Of a stretch of DNA of 64,000 nucleotides, positions 11,801 through 21,966 are shown piece by piece. The DNA is from Neodiprion pinetum (taxonomy: Eukaryota; Arthropoda; Insecta; Hymenoptera; Diprionidae). How positions within the stretch are numbered: position 1 is the first letter of the stretch; the number at the start of each line of letters is the position of its first letter. The notes under the pieces were generated by a model. The model did not search any database. It was not told the DNA's origin and saw only the letters and a program-made list of their open reading frames with translations. Both the position numbers and the translations under genes were made by a program. Location of the stretch: contig NC_060238.1 in NCBI RefSeq assembly GCF_021155775.2, positions 26,942,106 through 27,006,105 on the forward strand, given 5' to 3'.

Positions 11801-14800
11801 TCTTCAAGGCGATCGTGTCCGGGTATACGGACGCCTTAGAGCGGACGTTGCTTCACTTGCGCCACCCTCTACGCTTCATTATTTAGCCGAGCTTAAGGCA
11901 CCCCCTGGTAAACACACCTTGACCTTCGACTGTGAAATATTCACGGAGAGGTTCGTCGAGTACTGCTTCAGCTACGTTAGTCAGGCCATCACCGGAGCAA
12001 TGTCACAAGTTCGGGTGGACTGCATTCCAACGTTTCTACTTCAAGGTGAGTTACACAAAAAGTTAATTGTGCACGGCCACACGCTGTAATCTTCACCCAC
12101 GTTATCATATTTTATGTTTCCTCGCTCATCCTTAAGTTTGTCTTTGAAATGTGTGAAATATTCTTCAATTACTGTTCAGCGCCAATTGCAGTAGTTACGA
12201 ATCGAGCGTGGCAGTTGGCCACAACTACGACGAGGAGGAAGCATAAGTCTATATTGAAGTTTCCGAAAAATTATGAAAATTCACAATGTCGATGATACAA
12301 ATATCTATGTATAATACATCAACCAATACTCGATACCATATATGACCAGAAATCGTTCGTATTATTTTTTCTACTTTCTTCTCCTCGTTTTTTATTCAAA
12401 TTAATTCGAATTCGTGGTAGAGCATAGCTATTTGCGCGATGAGAGAAATTAACGACAACAGAGTCAGGGCGGCTAGGTGGTCTAGTGGAGTAAGGCTCCG
12501 GTCAAGCATCTCTGGACGCCAGGTTCGATTCCTGGCTCCGTCGTTAATTTTTCGAGTTGTCAATTTTTCGAATTGTCAATTTTCCATAACTATTTGCAAT
12601 CGGGGCAGTTTCAAAGATTGCAAAAAAATTACCACAACTATGTCCAATTCTCACGAACAATAAAAATACCGTGCGTACGTTAATATCGTCTTGGCAACCC
12701 AAATTGAGAAATACGCGTAGTTGAAAAATGTTTCTGTTGGTCGACTGTAAGTAGATTATAAATTTCACTAACCACCAATGAGTTCATGCCACAAAGTTTC
12801 ACTACCATTGCACGAGCTACGCAGTTCCACGAGCTCGGAAGCCATATTACATTCAAAGTACATCCGAAGTTCTATACATGGAGATAAAAAGTTACTTTTC
12901 AGTTTCATTTTGTACAATTGGCAAATAGATCCAGCCAAAAAGTATGAAACGATTGAAACATTCGAATGTGTTCAAAATCCATTTCTGTAATACATCTCGG
13001 AGGTACGAATAGATTTTACGATTCGTGCAAATCTACTGTGGCGTAGATGGCCACAGGGTAGGTAATGGCTATAATTGTATCAATTTTTACACATAATCGA
13101 GCGTACCTCATGTTAGATTGATTCTTAAACTTACATATCAGTCGTACTTACGATAACCGGTGACTAACACTTGGAGTCAAACCCAGCTACTGATACGTTC
13201 ACAATTTTTTCAATCCACAGGTCCATCCATTCAATTATCTGAAGCTTAGAATATCGGGGGCGTCGGTACACTTTTTTAATTCGTCTGAATGTACGCCTGT
13301 GTGAGGTAAAATGCAGTTTTAGTCAAATTAAACATATCGTTACCACTCCAGATGGTGACGCGGGTGGATGGGGACCTTGGAGCCAATGGACTCCCTGCAG
13401 TAGTTCGTGCGTTGGTGGGACCAGGCACCGGTATCGCTTTTGCGATACACCGCCACCAAAATACGGGGCAAAATTTTGTCAGGTTTGTAATTGACGCCGC
13501 GAACGATTGCGCGCTATTCTTACCGGAAACGCATAACAGCTACTCACGCCTTTCGCTACGTATTTAACAATTGTTCAATGGTTGCGTTTCACTTTTACAG
13601 GGACAGGCAGTGGAGACCGAAACATGCGGTGGTACGAATCATTTGGATCTTCATGGGAACTGGAACCTTGCAGAGTGGGAGTGCCGCCACGGCAAGGAAT
13701 TAGCTGCAGAGAAACCAGAAGTTGCTGCTGAGATTGGCAGTGTGTGCAGATGTGGTTGTTTAGTTATCCTAGACAGAAATAAAATGCAAAGAATCCTGGC
13801 CGCAAGCACACAGGCCTGTCCCGGTAGATCCTTTTGGTTGGTTCAGGTACGGTAGCAATAGTTTGTTATCATTATTTCAGCAGTGTGACGCGAATTCGCG
13901 AAAACGCGCGATGCGGTATATATAACGACTATAAGTGCCCCAGCTTTAAGTCTCTTCAAGTATTTTTGCTGACGAAAACTTGAATACGCCTGGCGATAAG
14001 TGAAATGTGTCGTCTATTGAAGGGCATTCGTTCGTGTACTTATTCACGACCAGCCGCGTATTAGGTCGTACAACGTCGTCCGTACACTATCGTACCATGT
14101 ACTATCCGAATGTTGCAGGCTGAAGCTAACCACAGGGTTCGCCTTCACTTGGACCAAGCAAGATTCCCGTGTAAGGAACAGTACGTCAGGGTACGTGACG
14201 GGGATTCTTTGACTGCTGAACTGCTGGCTGATGTGGCTTTCGATAAGAACTCCCCGATTTCCGGCACGGTCACGTCCTCGGATACACATTTACTAGTGGA
14301 ATTCTTCAGCGGCGAGGAATCAGCGGTTCACGCATCGTGCGTCGGTGGATATTTGGCTCACGCCACGATGTTTGGTGAGAATCGCAACCGACGTTACTTC
14401 CCTCGTGACATTTACGTACCTACCTCAGAATTTGAAGAAATTTCATTCAGATAAAAATAATCCAAGTTCGGTTTAACTTTGCCTTCTAACATCATTGCTT
14501 CTGTCGTAGCCAATATTTTCTCGGTAAATGAAACCGGTATGCCGGCTGACTTTTTGTCACCAAAAATAATGGCGGCGGCGGGAAGATGGGCGCAGTGGTT
14601 GACGCCGGCTCATTTGGCAGCTGCGACGCTTCTTGTTCTCATATTCCTCGTATCTGTATTCTTGGCGTTACAATACGCCTTCAAGTACAGAAAATATGAG
14701 ATAGCCGAGGACCTTGACAGTCTCACAGACAATTCCGGTTAGTCGGTTTCATCGATTAATCGATGCATTTATCAACGATGTGACGTTTGCACCAAGACTT

Positions 14801-17401
14801 CTTGTAGCGGGATTGTAACTACGACTTTTCCAGCTTTCGGCGGATCAATGCAGGGCTTGGCAAGGAGGGCAAGGGCATTGTCATCGGCAACTCTCTTCTC
14901 CGAGGTGGTCTCTCTCATTCGATTACCCAGAATGGGTTCCCCCAAGCACGCGAGGCTTCAAGAGGCACCAGCCGATGTAGAGGACGACTACGAGTGCGCG
15001 GGAAGCCAAGCTATAAAGTAAGGGTGTCAGAACTGAGGGGTGAAAAAGTTTTTCGCACTGATTATAATTTCTGCTTCCCAAAGCTCGAGTTTCGATGAAA
15101 ATCACGTTTCGTCACATTGCTTCCAGAGACGATTCAGAGGTTAGCGAGAAATCTGGGACATTGAAGAGCAAAGGCTCGGATGAAAATTTGCAGACAACAA
15201 TTGTTCAAGGCTCTGTGGACACGCATGGCAGGCAGTCATCGACTTGCAGTATACCAACACTCGGACAACCTGAGGTCAAGTATGCCCGACCGGTCAAGTA
15301 AGTAAGCCACCCTCGGCATGTCGTCCGTTGACATTTTTTTCCGTATCACGTATTCCGTCTGAATTTATTCAGTAACATGTGGTGTGGCAAAACAGAACCG
15401 CCTTGCGGAGCATGAAAATACGTACAATCGTTGAACAATAATTGATTGAGATCGGCTATAAGGATTTAGATTATTTGTAATTCTTTCATCGTCATTTCGC
15501 CTCTCCTAACGATGGTCCCGATTACTTTCTCGCAGGCTGCGGACAGTTGTTGGCCCCATCAGTCCAGTTTCCGAAGAACGTTCAACCTCGGAATTGAGCA
15601 GACGTTACAGTATAACCAGCACCTCGATCAGTCTGAATAATGTAAGAGTCCCTCACCCAAAATCATCCACCTTTCTGCAAGTCAAGGTACACGATCATCC
15701 ACTATACACCATGTGTTCTCATATCTATCGTACTATACTGAACCCTCCTGAAACCTATCAACCTTCAAGATTTATTTATCTAGAAATATCTTGGATAAGT
15801 CAGAGCAAGAAAAGAATAGCTCCCGGGCTCGCGAGTGGGAGATTGATGTTTATCGCATACGAAATGGCATGATCGTTTTTCCCCCAATTTCCGTTCAACG
15901 ATCATGCCTGTCCTTGCTAATTTTCTACGCAGGAAAGAATTATCATAAAGCGTATGGTTTTATTGAATTGCAGGGTTTTTCACCTGCTAGCACGTCGTCA
16001 AACGCGTCGAATTTGCGATGTGGCAAGGAGTCGAAGGATCGACGAAACAGGGAACGCCTACTTCAGGGACCAGGGTCGGAATTCAGCCTGGCGAACCAAG
16101 ATATGGACTTGGAACTCGATTACTACGACTACAACGTCGTTAATGCAGGAGCTGCTCCCGGATCTTATCTGGGTATGGACCCAGCGTTTTTAGTATGGAT
16201 ACCCCCACTTGATCCCGGAGAATCGGATATAATGCGCGCCATCGAAGAGGATCATCATTACGAGGAGATACCCGAGCGCAGGGGCAGTGCTGGGTCACGT
16301 TTGAAATTGAATACGGAGGGGGCTTCCTTGACACCATCCGAGTACAAATTGATGAGGGAGAGCAAGGCGAGGACCGCTACCCCGGGTTCGGATGGAACCT
16401 CTGTGCATTGCCAGAAGGAGATATCGCCAAAACGGATTGACCATGGTGAAAGTCGACTTCACGACGAAATAATCACGGAGTACAGAGCCAGGCTAAGCGA
16501 AGGTATTCTACCGATTCACAGAATCCTCGAGGAGTCTAGAGTAAGGGTCAGCGACGAATCGTTGGCTAAATATGTTCACGATGATGCTCTCAATATAGTG
16601 CATGCGGACGTCATTCCGAACAGGATGACAGACGAGGGTGAGAAATTTGAGGCAAGATTTGCCCCGAGAGCGAACAGAATCCGACTTTCTGACGAACAGG
16701 ATCGCAGGAGGAACAAAACCACAAGGAACCCGGATTTGACCAGGGAGAATAAGTTCTCCGACGACGACGGGGGTCGCTCGAGGATGCCGGTAAATGCGGT
16801 AAGCACATTCTCTGACGTATTAGACTGCAGCTCGAAGGTCCATCCGAGTCTAAGCAGGAATCGCGGTGTGTCCGAGGAAATCGTTAGGAACAGGGCATAT
16901 AATGAGAACGAACTCACGAAAACTCCAGATGATCTAAGAGAACGGAGAAACAACTCCGATGCATCGAGGTGCCGGACCAATGGCAGGGGTTCGGGAGATC
17001 CGGACAAGGATCGCCGAGACTGGAACGACGAGAGTCATCGTGGGAATATCCCTATGCCAAATGAAAACACGGCGAACGCCCAGCATTTTAGGTTTAAAGA
17101 GGATGTAGCCGAACTGAATATAATCAGCGACGTCAGAGTTGGTAACGCTGTCAACATACCCCTCAAGGAATTTCCCATCGGCAGATTCGCCGACTCACCG
17201 GCAAAAGTCCACTGCAGGCCGAAGGACAAAAGAAACGAAGCGAATCTCCAGAAAGAGATCCAAAGTCCCGATTACGGGGTCGAGATTGACATTAAGGAGG
17301 ACTCGAAAGGTTTCTACGAACTTATCGGCGAAGGGGAGGATGGGTTGAAATTTGCCGACGACGATGACGATTATAATATTGATAACAAAGTGACAGCTTA
17401 G
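5867..17401 (+). CDS. Predicted single-pass membrane protein with TSP1 repeat, CUB domain and long cytoplasmic tail
   Basis: Exons joined by me: 5867-5927, 8413-8635, 8772-8987, 9800-10040, 11301-11450, 11694-12045, 13352-13482, 13601-13846, 14119-14374, 14510-14737, 14834-15017, 15127-15297, 15536-15641, 15974-17401. All introns are GT-AG and the phases match at every junction, giving 3993 nt and 1330 residues. Residues 1-20 look like a signal peptide (PLQVLLFIVIKYA). Residues 21-414 are a cysteine-containing ectodomain I cannot assign. Residues 421-467 form a thrombospondin type-1 repeat (WGPWSQWTPCSSSCVGGTR). Residues about 507-620 are CUB-like (CPGRSFWLVQ, then YVRVRDGDS). Residues 659-681 are a transmembrane helix followed by basic KYRKYE. 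The tail (682-1330) is charged, low in recognisable domains, and carries an acidic-aromatic patch near 904-938. TSP1 and CUB modules usually bind extracellular ligands, so a cell-surface receptor or adhesion role is likely. I do not recognise the gene by name. The exon model is a manual prediction, and unusual alternative splicing cannot be excluded. Confidence 0.85.
5928..8412 (+). other. Intron 1 of the TSP1-CUB gene
   Basis: The 2485-bp intron has donor ATG|GTAAGTATT and acceptor CTTGTTTCAG. It joins phase 1, with G from exon 1 and CC from exon 2 making Ala21, next to the expected signal-peptide cleavage site. Near its 3' end, at about 8311, is TACAGGGTGTCTCGGTCAAC, which resembles the terminal sequence of the inverted-repeat element at 25.4 kb, but no second terminus is visible. 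Nothing else is recognised. Confidence 0.7.
8988..9799 (+). other. Intron 3 of the TSP1-CUB gene
   Basis: The donor is AG|GTAATG and the acceptor TTTTACCAG. A competing donor, CAG|GTAAAA at 8974, lies 14 bases upstream but gives the wrong phase for the next exon, so 8988 is preferred. No other feature is seen inside. Confidence 0.7.
10041..11300 (+). other. Intron 4 of the TSP1-CUB gene, with repeat-derived sequence
   Basis: The intron has donor CAG|GTATGT, acceptor TTTTCCAG and phase 0. From about 10460 to 11130 its composition shifts to GC- and CpG-rich, unlike the AT-rich first part, and it contains a diverged duplicated block listed separately. A B-box-like GGTTCGACTCG can be read on the - strand near 10491-10502. 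This suggests insertion of repeat sequence into the intron. Confidence 0.55.
10716..10945. repeat. Two diverged direct repeats about 162 bp apart
   Basis: The blocks at about 10716-10783 and 10878-10945 share an ordered set of words: ACCCT-GCTTT, GCGGAAACC, CCCTCTGA or CCCTGAGA, GGCCAG and TCG-AGA. The spacing is about 162 bp. The - strand reading GLRDWPSQGDGFRPGKARV is repeated as ALRSWPCQRDGFRSAKARV, so the spacing keeps that frame open for about 110 codons. I do not recognise the peptide and treat the block as repeat DNA inside intron 4. Confidence 0.5.
12046..13351 (+). other. Intron 6 of the TSP1-CUB gene
   Basis: The 1306-bp intron (donor CAAG|GTGAGT, acceptor CACTCCAG, phase 1) separates the unassigned ectodomain from the TSP1 repeat. 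It contains a tRNA-like element near 12450-12550. The remainder is AT-rich and unremarkable. Confidence 0.7.
12449..12549 (+). repeat. tRNA-like or tRNA-derived element with extended terminal stem
   Basis: An A-box-like TGGTCTAGTGG and a perfect B-box GGTTCGATTCC are correctly ordered and spaced. The T arm CCAGG-TTCGATT-CCTGG pairs fully. The flanks form a longer inverted repeat: AATTAACGAC on the left pairs with GTCGTTAATT on the right, followed by a T run that could end RNA polymerase III transcription. The acceptor 5' side (about GACAACAGAG) does not match the 3' side CTCCGTC cleanly, and no proper 7-base anticodon loop forms. A decayed tRNA or short tRNA-derived SINE head is more likely than a working tRNA gene. 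Confidence 0.5.
13352..13482 (+). CDS. Exon 7 of the TSP1-CUB gene: thrombospondin type-1 repeat
   Basis: This 131-nt exon, flanked by phase 1 and phase 0 introns, encodes residues 415-458. The three spaced tryptophans W421, W424 and W427 are the layered Trp core of TSP1 domains, followed by C430, C434, C445 and C457. The GGTRHRYRFC stretch supplies the alternating basic residues that stack on them. A sixth cysteine, C467, comes from the next exon, as expected for a six-cysteine TSP1 module. It is part of the larger gene entry and is listed separately because it is the firmest domain call. Confidence 0.9.
13601..14374 (+). CDS. Exons 8 and 9 of the TSP1-CUB gene: CUB-like domain
   Basis: Exons 13601-13846 and 14119-14374 together encode residues 459-625. 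The CUB-like part begins near C507-C511. It contains STQACPGRSFWLVQ, then the strand HRVRLHLDQARFPC and the hallmark YVRVRDGDS, and ends with THLLVEFFSG. The spacing fits a roughly 110-residue CUB fold. The intron at 13847-14118 splits the domain in phase 0. CUB domains are extracellular beta-sandwich modules, often binding calcium and protein ligands; no ligand can be inferred here. Confidence 0.75.
15642..15973 (+). other. Intron 13 of the TSP1-CUB gene
   Basis: The donor is AATAAT|GTAAGA and the acceptor GAATTGCAG, phase 0. The last part of the intron (15791-15973) is open in the frame of the terminal exon, and the first part stays open from exon 13 up to a stop at 15872 in another frame. 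Intron retention would therefore give a much shorter tail. Splicing is preferred because both sites are strong and the phase fits. Confidence 0.6.
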
Positions 17402-17740
17402 ACTTGTAGAGGCGAGAAACCGTGTCCCTGTGGAGTGGGTTGGGCTTCGGTTAAACTCGACCTTACGGCGCAATTCACCGTCGTCGTCGGCAAGCTAGAA
17501 GAATCTATGAAATTTTTTAGTAATAATCAGCAATCATAGTGGACTGCCGGACGATGCGAAGAGTTACTATTGTCAGAATTGGGAGAAATGTATACGTTTA
17601 TACGTATGGATATCCACACAGTAGTCTGATTGTGAGAGTATATGGATGTCCCGTGAACCGTGAGAGAATGTGATTCTTAAGAGTGATACAGCTAGCTTGG
17701 CGCTGCTCTTCAATAAATATTGTAAACAGTGCGTGAGCCA
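17402..17740 (+). other. 3' untranslated region of the TSP1-CUB gene
   Basis: After the TAG stop, the first canonical AATAAA lies at 17712-17717, about 310 bp downstream, and cleavage would be expected 10-30 bases later. The exact cleavage site is not visible. Confidence 0.6.
17712..17717 (+). terminator. Polyadenylation signal AATAAA, TSP1-CUB gene
   Basis: A canonical AATAAA hexamer on the coding strand downstream of the stop codon, in an otherwise ORF-free region, is the likely end of the transcript. Confidence 0.55.
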
Positions 17741-20689
17741 AGATATTACCTACTATGAAGAATCACGTTCTCATTCTATTTGCGAGGTAACCATGAGCTT
17801 ATATTATACACTACCGTACGATTAACCGATTGGCGGTCAACAAGGCCTACGGCATTGCACGTGAATCTACGACCTACGATCGGGCCGCGTATTTCGGGCA
17901 TTTTTTGGTGCAATGTATTACGTGAATTATTTTACGAGTATGGACAAACTAGTCACAAATAATAATTTACTTGAAATTTATTTATTTATACAGCCGTATG
18001 AACGAGTGCATTAGCTATAATTAAGATAATACGCGTATCGTATCGTGTCGTATTAAAACTTAATTTAGGGTACACGTAGCGTCAAACTTCGATTACCGGA
18101 TGTTTTATGGAGACAGAAATTGCCGCGAATCATGCGTTACTCCTCTACATAATATGCGTGTGGGTGGTATCGGTAATAAATTCTTTAACTTGGCCATTTC
18201 GTTTCAAAATCACATTTTATCATATCGAAGAATATCGGATCACAAGTCGTGTGTGCGGTTGTAATAATGCATAATATAAGTGAATATACTTACTTTGTGA
18301 ACGATTTTTAACTTTATGCATACTACGCGTCAAAGTAGGTACTACCGTACGCATGGTAAACGAACGAAATCGCGTACTATACGCATATACTTGTGTAAAA
18401 ATTCATGTTCGTTACAAGGGCTAAGATTTAACACACCAGTCTGTAAAATCTCACTTTGCGCTCTTGTATAAGCGAAACTGTTTACAATTTTCTAATTTCA
18501 ATGCGTCTTGACGTTTTCAGACTTCTAGTATCCGAAAAATATCTAGTCTGCCCGTCTATCCCGAAAAACTCTCGTCATGATCTCTGTAACGGCCAGATGA
18601 GACAATGTGAAATTTACACGACTTCAAATTAAAATGATAAGCACGAGAAATGGCCATTATCCATTTTTTTGACCGTACGCTTCCATCGAAAAAAAAGTCG
18701 ACAAAATTCGAAGGACTCCGACACAGTTTTTATGACGTTTATAGAAAATTTTATACAGATTGCTATAAATCGTATAAAATTATGCAATGGGGAAGCAATT
18801 TTGTGAAAAATGAAGGAACCATTAAAAAAAAAAAAAAAAAAAGTCAAGAATATCAGCGGTAAAACATTTTGAACATACTTGATTGTACTTCCAGCAATTA
18901 AATTGGGTTGTAAAGTGATGAAAAGTACTGCGAGTAATACTATTTTTACGACTTGTTCACTAAATTTCACTTTGACGTTATTAGCATACATATTATGGGC
19001 GTATGATACGCCAGATCATTAGAGTAACATTGCTCATTGATTTTTGAGTCAAGTTTCAACGGTTATAAACGACCGCGTTAGTGCAGAAACGCACATATTA
19101 CCATGATGTAATACCTGCTTATACAATGCACCTCGTGAATAAAGGTAAACCTACGTCACGGAACAAGATACAATAGCAGTCAGAATTTTCAACAAAAGCT
19201 GCCCCAATCGACCCCAGCTACTTCCAAGGCCTTGAGGTCTTACTACCAAAAGGACGGTATATTCCAATAGAGCGAAAAAATTATACGTATGGGCAACGAA
19301 ACTTCATTCAACCAAAGTATCCGTGGAAAAGAAAAACGCATGTTTTTTCATCAGACATAAGCGTTCCTCTCCGATATTTATACATATGATATTCAATTTT
19401 GTCGAAAAGTGAGCACGTCGTCGAACTTAATAATTAATATCTCCCGATTTTATTCATCAGCGAGCAATGGACGATAGCTTATTTTCAAGCGGAACGGAGT
19501 CACTTGCGTCAGAAGAAATGCGAGTTACGAAAAAGCGAAAAATTCTAATTTTTATTATTTACAAAAAGTAGCGTTGACCGTCCCGAACGCGTGGGGAAAT
19601 TCACCTATGTAGATGCTGGATGACTATCTGCATGACGGACAATTTATTGTGTGGCGAACACACGTCTGTTCCTATTGCATTTGCTAAACGGTTGTATTTT
19701 TAATGTATCAAAATCAAGGTAAGTATGCAAAAAAGTGCCGCAATCGTTACCTGATCAAAAATTAACCTCAAACCGATGATACAGCGGGAACATCATATTC
19801 TCGAGCAATGACTCCTCTGATATAACGGAGCTAAAGCATTTGGAAAACGTCGGTTGAATTGCAGCATTGGACACTTGAAAGCAACATAATTTTTTCCATC
19901 ACGTGGAAAATCAAGGAAATTTGAGGGTAAAACTATTCAGAGACGCCCTGCATTAAGGCTTGCTTGCGTTGTGTGTTTTCCGAAGTACTAAGGGTCACTG
20001 GTAAGGTTGCGTTAACGATACGGGGCGCTTGGGTATAATTCGCTTCTAATATATCGGAACTCGATCGTCATTACCAAATGAATTGCAACAAAATAATATG
20101 ATACCCGATCATCGTAGACGATTGTACTGGCCGTGTGAGAACGCGTGTTCGATATACCGGTCATCGGAGATCGCACTGTCAGAGTCGCATTGCCAAGGAC
20201 CGGTGCTTAAGTGTGGTCCAGCTTTCAACCTTCCTTGCCGCAGTTGGTCAATATTATTTGTAATGCTCGTTCTTCCGTACAGTCAATAGTCAATAAGGAA
20301 TATTCCAGTGTGAGATTGGCCAAGTAGAATCCGGACATCACCGGCAACGTCGTATTAACGCGCTGCTATATAAATCACGGTGTTTGCGAGGATGCATAAA
20401 TAGCAATACTCTTACCTTGTAATGAAATAACCTAGTGGCCAGCCGTATCAGAAGAATTATACATCATCATACATCATACATCATACGTAGTATTAAAGTT
20501 CGAAAGCAAATTTTGGATGTTCGGATGTCCGGATGTTCAGTAAAGTGGCGTCACCCAAAATCTTTTCTCTCTGACGTCATCGATCCATAGTAATCGTCGA
20601 CGAGGAAAATCAGCTAGCCGAATTCCTCAGTCCGGAAACAACCGCGCAGTAGAGAATACGTATGAGAATTGCGCTCCGCAGATTTCGAG
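17741..20689. other. Intergenic, nothing recognised
   Basis: This is AT-rich sequence without supported exons. An A run of about 19 bases is at 18824-18842. Small CAT-rich and GGATGTTC-like short repeats occur near 20460-20545, just before the minisatellite. No gene or intact mobile element is seen. Confidence 0.5.
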
Positions 20690-20699
20690 TACCAGGTTC

Positions 20700-21440
20700 T
20701 CTACATCCTGGATCCTGCGCTCCAGGTCCGCTACCTGGCGAAACTCGACTTCCAGGACAAGCGCTCCGTAGTTCTGACTGTCCAGGTCCTTGACCTGGTG
20801 ACTTTTGACCTTAAGGAGTAATTTTCCGTAGTTCTGACTGTCCAGGTCCCTGACCTGACCTGGTGACTTTTGACCTTAAGGAGTAATTTTCCGTAGTTCT
20901 GACTGTCCAGGTCCCTGACCTGACCTGGTGACTTTTGACCTTCAGGACTAATTTTCCGTAGTTCCTGCGCTTCAGGTCCGCTACCTGGTGAAACTCGACT
21001 TCCAGGACAAGCGCTCCGTAGTTTCTGCGCTCCAGGTACGCTACCTGGCGAAACTCTACTTCCAGGACAAGCGCTCCGTAGTTCTGGCTGTCCAGGTCCT
21101 TGACCTGATGACTTTTGACCTTCAGAACTAATTTTCCGTAGTTCTGACTGTCCAGGTCCCTGACCCGGTGACTCTTGACCTTCAGGACTAATTTTCCATA
21201 GTTCTGACTGTCCAGCTCCTCCACCTGATGGATCTCGACCCCCTGGAGAAGCGCGCCGTAGTTCCCGCGCTTCAGATCCGCTGCCTCGTGAAACTCGACT
21301 TCCAGGACAACCGCTCCGTAGTTTCTGCACTCCAGGTACGCTACCTGATGAAACTCGACTTCCATGACAAGCGCTATGTAGTTTTGGCTGTCCAGGTCCT
21401 TTAACTTGTGGATTTCGACCTCCAGGAGTAGCTCTCCGTA
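20700..21440. repeat. 60-bp minisatellite, about 12 units, open on the - strand
   Basis: The units are 60 bp except two of 65 bp (20826-20890 and 20891-20955), each carrying an extra CTGAC-like five bases. Two unit types alternate irregularly: one with CTGACTGTCCAGGTCCTTGA, the other with CTGCGCTTCAGGTCCGCTAC. Read on the - strand, the unit gives 20 residues with the pattern YGxLxLxVxxHQVxDLxxxN, for example YGALVLEVEFHQVADLKRRN. The frame is open from 21515 to 20811 but starts without an ATG, and the two 65-bp units shift it. A second - strand frame is also open, as expected whenever the period is a multiple of three. It may be non-coding satellite, or the remains of or an internal exon of a repeat protein: an acceptor-like CTCTACCTGCAG precedes the frame at about 21498. 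Confidence 0.8.
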
Positions 21441-21635
21441 ATTACGTTTTGTTAAAATTGTTGCTGTACATTTAATATCCACTAACAACGGTGTTAACTG
21501 CAGGTAGAGATTCACTATGTAAATTATTGTATACGTATATTACGATACATACGAGCAGAATTATCAGGTACTGAGTTATGTTTTAACATTTTACGAATAT
21601 ACGCGAAACTGCTGACAATAAGGCTTCATCCAAAC

Positions 21636-21933
21636 GAGCACAAAAATCAGCTACAGCAGGCATTCCAACCTTATAGCAGCTTACTCAACTGAGTTAATGA
21701 TCGTAGGTTGAAGTGGAAATGAAAACAACCGAGTTAATGATCGTAGTGAGCACATAAGTACATCTTGAATTGTGTATTCGCACATATGTTCTGATAATGT
21801 ATTGATTAACATTTATTACCCATCGAACAATCCTCAAGCAGCGAGGGCGTGAGGTATCTGGTAAAACACCGACTGCGAGTAAGCGAGCGCAGCGAGCGCA
21901 CGAGCATAAAAACCAGCTACACTGGGCATCCGA
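21636..21933. repeat. Diverged direct repeats next to the minisatellite
   Basis: CGAGCACAAAAATCAGCTAC (from 21636) recurs in diverged form as CGAGCATAAAAACCAGCTAC (from 21899), with about 15 more bases of similar sequence. Between them the exact 16-mer GAGTTAATGATCGTAG occurs at 21691 and again at 21731. These are non-coding repeats of unknown family. Confidence 0.6.
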
Positions 21934-21966
21934 CCCCGAACGAGCTTCAGTGAGCGAGGGTTTCAA

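Noticed and set aside
16576..17007. 143-codon - strand open frame inside the terminal exon of the TSP1-CUB gene
   Set aside because: It is the antisense shadow of a long real coding exon.
21899..21960. GAGCGCAGCGAGCGCACGAG motif considered as a short CRISPR-like or promoter array
   Set aside because: There are only two short imperfect copies with no spacers, and the DNA is eukaryotic; it belongs to the local direct repeats.
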